A DNA stretch of 5,955 nucleotides, from the NCBI GenBank assembly GCA_002307115.1, contig DBTP01000038.1, positions 1-5,955 on the forward strand. The letters run 5' to 3'. The DNA comes from Fibrobacter sp. UBA1313. GTDB taxonomy: Bacteria > Fibrobacterota > Fibrobacteria > Fibrobacterales > Fibrobacteraceae. The translations under genes and the position numbers were made by a program. The notes under the pieces were generated by a model. The model saw nothing but the letters and a program-made list of their open reading frames with translations, did not search any database and was not told the DNA's origin. Of this stretch, positions 5,355 to 5,955 are shown one piece after another (position 1 is the stretch's first letter; each line of letters starts with the position of its first letter).

Positions 5355-5879
5355 ATAGCCTTTCGGATCAGAAACCAACTATGCAACGAGTGAAAATCAA
5401 AAACTGAATTTCAGAATAACTTTGCAACCATAGGGAATGCCAATTTGGTCTTGTCTTTTCGTTCGAAAGTCATTCTCTCGGCGACACCGCTTGTAGATCC
5501 GCTAAACGGACGTAACGGCGTTTTGCTCGCACTGAACTTTTGATTAAGTACAACATAATTAATTCGAATTGAAGAAAATAATTGAAAGGAAAAATAAAAA
5601 TAAGTTTCGTGTGCAAGAGCTTATTCGTCATATTGTTTTTTGTGCCGTGAGTTGTCATTTGAAATGCGACAAAAATGAGTATCCGAAATAGAGCGACTCC
5701 GGACTTTCCAAATTTTATTTTAGAATAACGGGGATTTTAAATCCTTTCTCAAATAATGCAATCATTTAATTGCAAAATGTATTATTAATAATTATATTCT
5801 TTATTGTTGATCGTGCCTGTACGAAGCTTTTGATAACGAAAATAAAGCATTGCGAGGTTATTCGATGGAGGAGAGAATA
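5355..5879. other. AT-rich intergenic region without a supported gene
   Basis: No reading frame here has a plausible start, ribosome-binding site and protein-like composition. The 62-codon minus-strand frame at 5470-5658 lacks recognisable features. No tRNA or rRNA pattern, tandem repeat or FISUMP remnant was found on either strand. A slightly more GC-rich patch at 5475-5535 contains only short pairings, such as TCCG-ctaaa-CGGA. The right end carries the possible promoter and palindromes of the last gene. An unrecognised small RNA or decayed gene cannot be excluded. Confidence 0.5.
5757..5798 (+). promoter_or_regulatory. Candidate promoter with overlapping palindromes for the last gene
   Basis: TTGCAA (5770-5775, four of six matches) and TATATT (5793-5798, five of six) are separated by 17 bases. 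Two symmetrical elements overlap this promoter. TGCAAT (5757-5762) and ATTGCA (5769-5774) form an inverted repeat across the -35 box. ATTATTAATAAT (5781-5792) is a perfect 12-base palindrome filling the spacer up to the -10 box. This arrangement could be a repressor site, although AT-rich DNA produces such palindromes by chance. Transcription would leave a leader of about 75 bases. Confidence 0.4.
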
Positions 5880-5955
5880 ATGGATAAAACTAAAAAAAAT
5901 ATTATGGAGAGCAAAGTTTGTTATCCTCCCTTATTCTTTTATGTTTATGGAAATA
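5880..5955 (+). CDS. Start of an unidentified gene, 3' truncated by the window edge
   Basis: ATG at 5880 follows a strong ribosome-binding site, GGAGGAG (5867-5873), at 6 bases. The in-frame ATG at 5865 would overlap that site and is less likely. The 25 visible codons read M-D-K-T-K-K-N-I-M-E-S-K, then V-C-Y-P-P-L-F-F-Y-V-Y-G-N, and stay open to the last base. The charged start turning hydrophobic and aromatic could precede a membrane segment, but too little is visible to name a family. Confidence 0.6.
   Translation, partial: MDKTKKNIMESKVCYPPLFFYVYGN

Noticed and set aside
5475..5535. Possible structured RNA in the right intergenic region
   Set aside because: Only isolated 4-5 bp pairings were found, with no cloverleaf, conserved loop or promoter/terminator pair to support an RNA gene.
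1..5955. CRISPR array, insertion sequence or integron attachment sites
   Set aside because: No regularly spaced repeats, transposase or integrase motifs, or matching terminal inverted repeats were seen around the lipoprotein genes.

Overview
The window looks like chromosomal DNA from a Fibrobacter-type bacterium (phylum Fibrobacterota, rumen or gut). The main evidence is a complete lipoprotein with the FISUMP domain (Fibrobacter succinogenes major paralogous domain, TIGR02145/Fib_succ_major), plus two decayed copies of the same domain. All supported genes are on the + strand. The assignment rests on reading motifs by eye; no search was run.

Left part (1-2784) is an AT-rich accessory block of small surface lipoproteins. 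In order: a 5'-truncated cysteine-containing lipoprotein (3-470); a lipoprotein with a W-N-G ... Y-G-x-P motif and an extra C-terminal membrane helix (514-999); a frameshifted C-terminal FISUMP remnant (1055-1197); a 200-base gap with possible promoter elements; an intact FISUMP lipoprotein (1405-2109); a second W-N-G lipoprotein paralogous to the first (2147-2527); and an internally deleted, frameshifted FISUMP gene (2603-2784). The layout reads as a 'W-N-G lipoprotein then FISUMP' pair present twice around one intact FISUMP gene, so the block seems to have grown by tandem duplication and then decayed.

Middle part (2859-4891) is visibly more GC-rich and holds two overlapping genes (stop and start share one base, TAATG). 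The first encodes a four-helix membrane protein; the second encodes one membrane helix plus an alkaline-phosphatase-fold sulfatase/transferase domain. Together they have the layout of a single LTA-synthase/phosphoglycerol-transferase-type enzyme (five helices plus a periplasmic catalytic domain), here divided between two polypeptides. A likely terminator hairpin overlaps the end of the second gene.

Right part (4892-5955) returns to AT-rich DNA. It contains a 57-codon gene for a secreted cysteine-rich peptide (5119-5292), followed by a stem-loop. Then come about 590 bases with no supported gene, ending in a plausible promoter region with palindromes, and the first 25 codons of an unidentified gene running off the window (5880-5955).

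The items most worth attention are the FISUMP remnants and their repeated pairing with the W-N-G lipoproteins, the split LTA-synthase-like enzyme, and the small cysteine-rich peptide.
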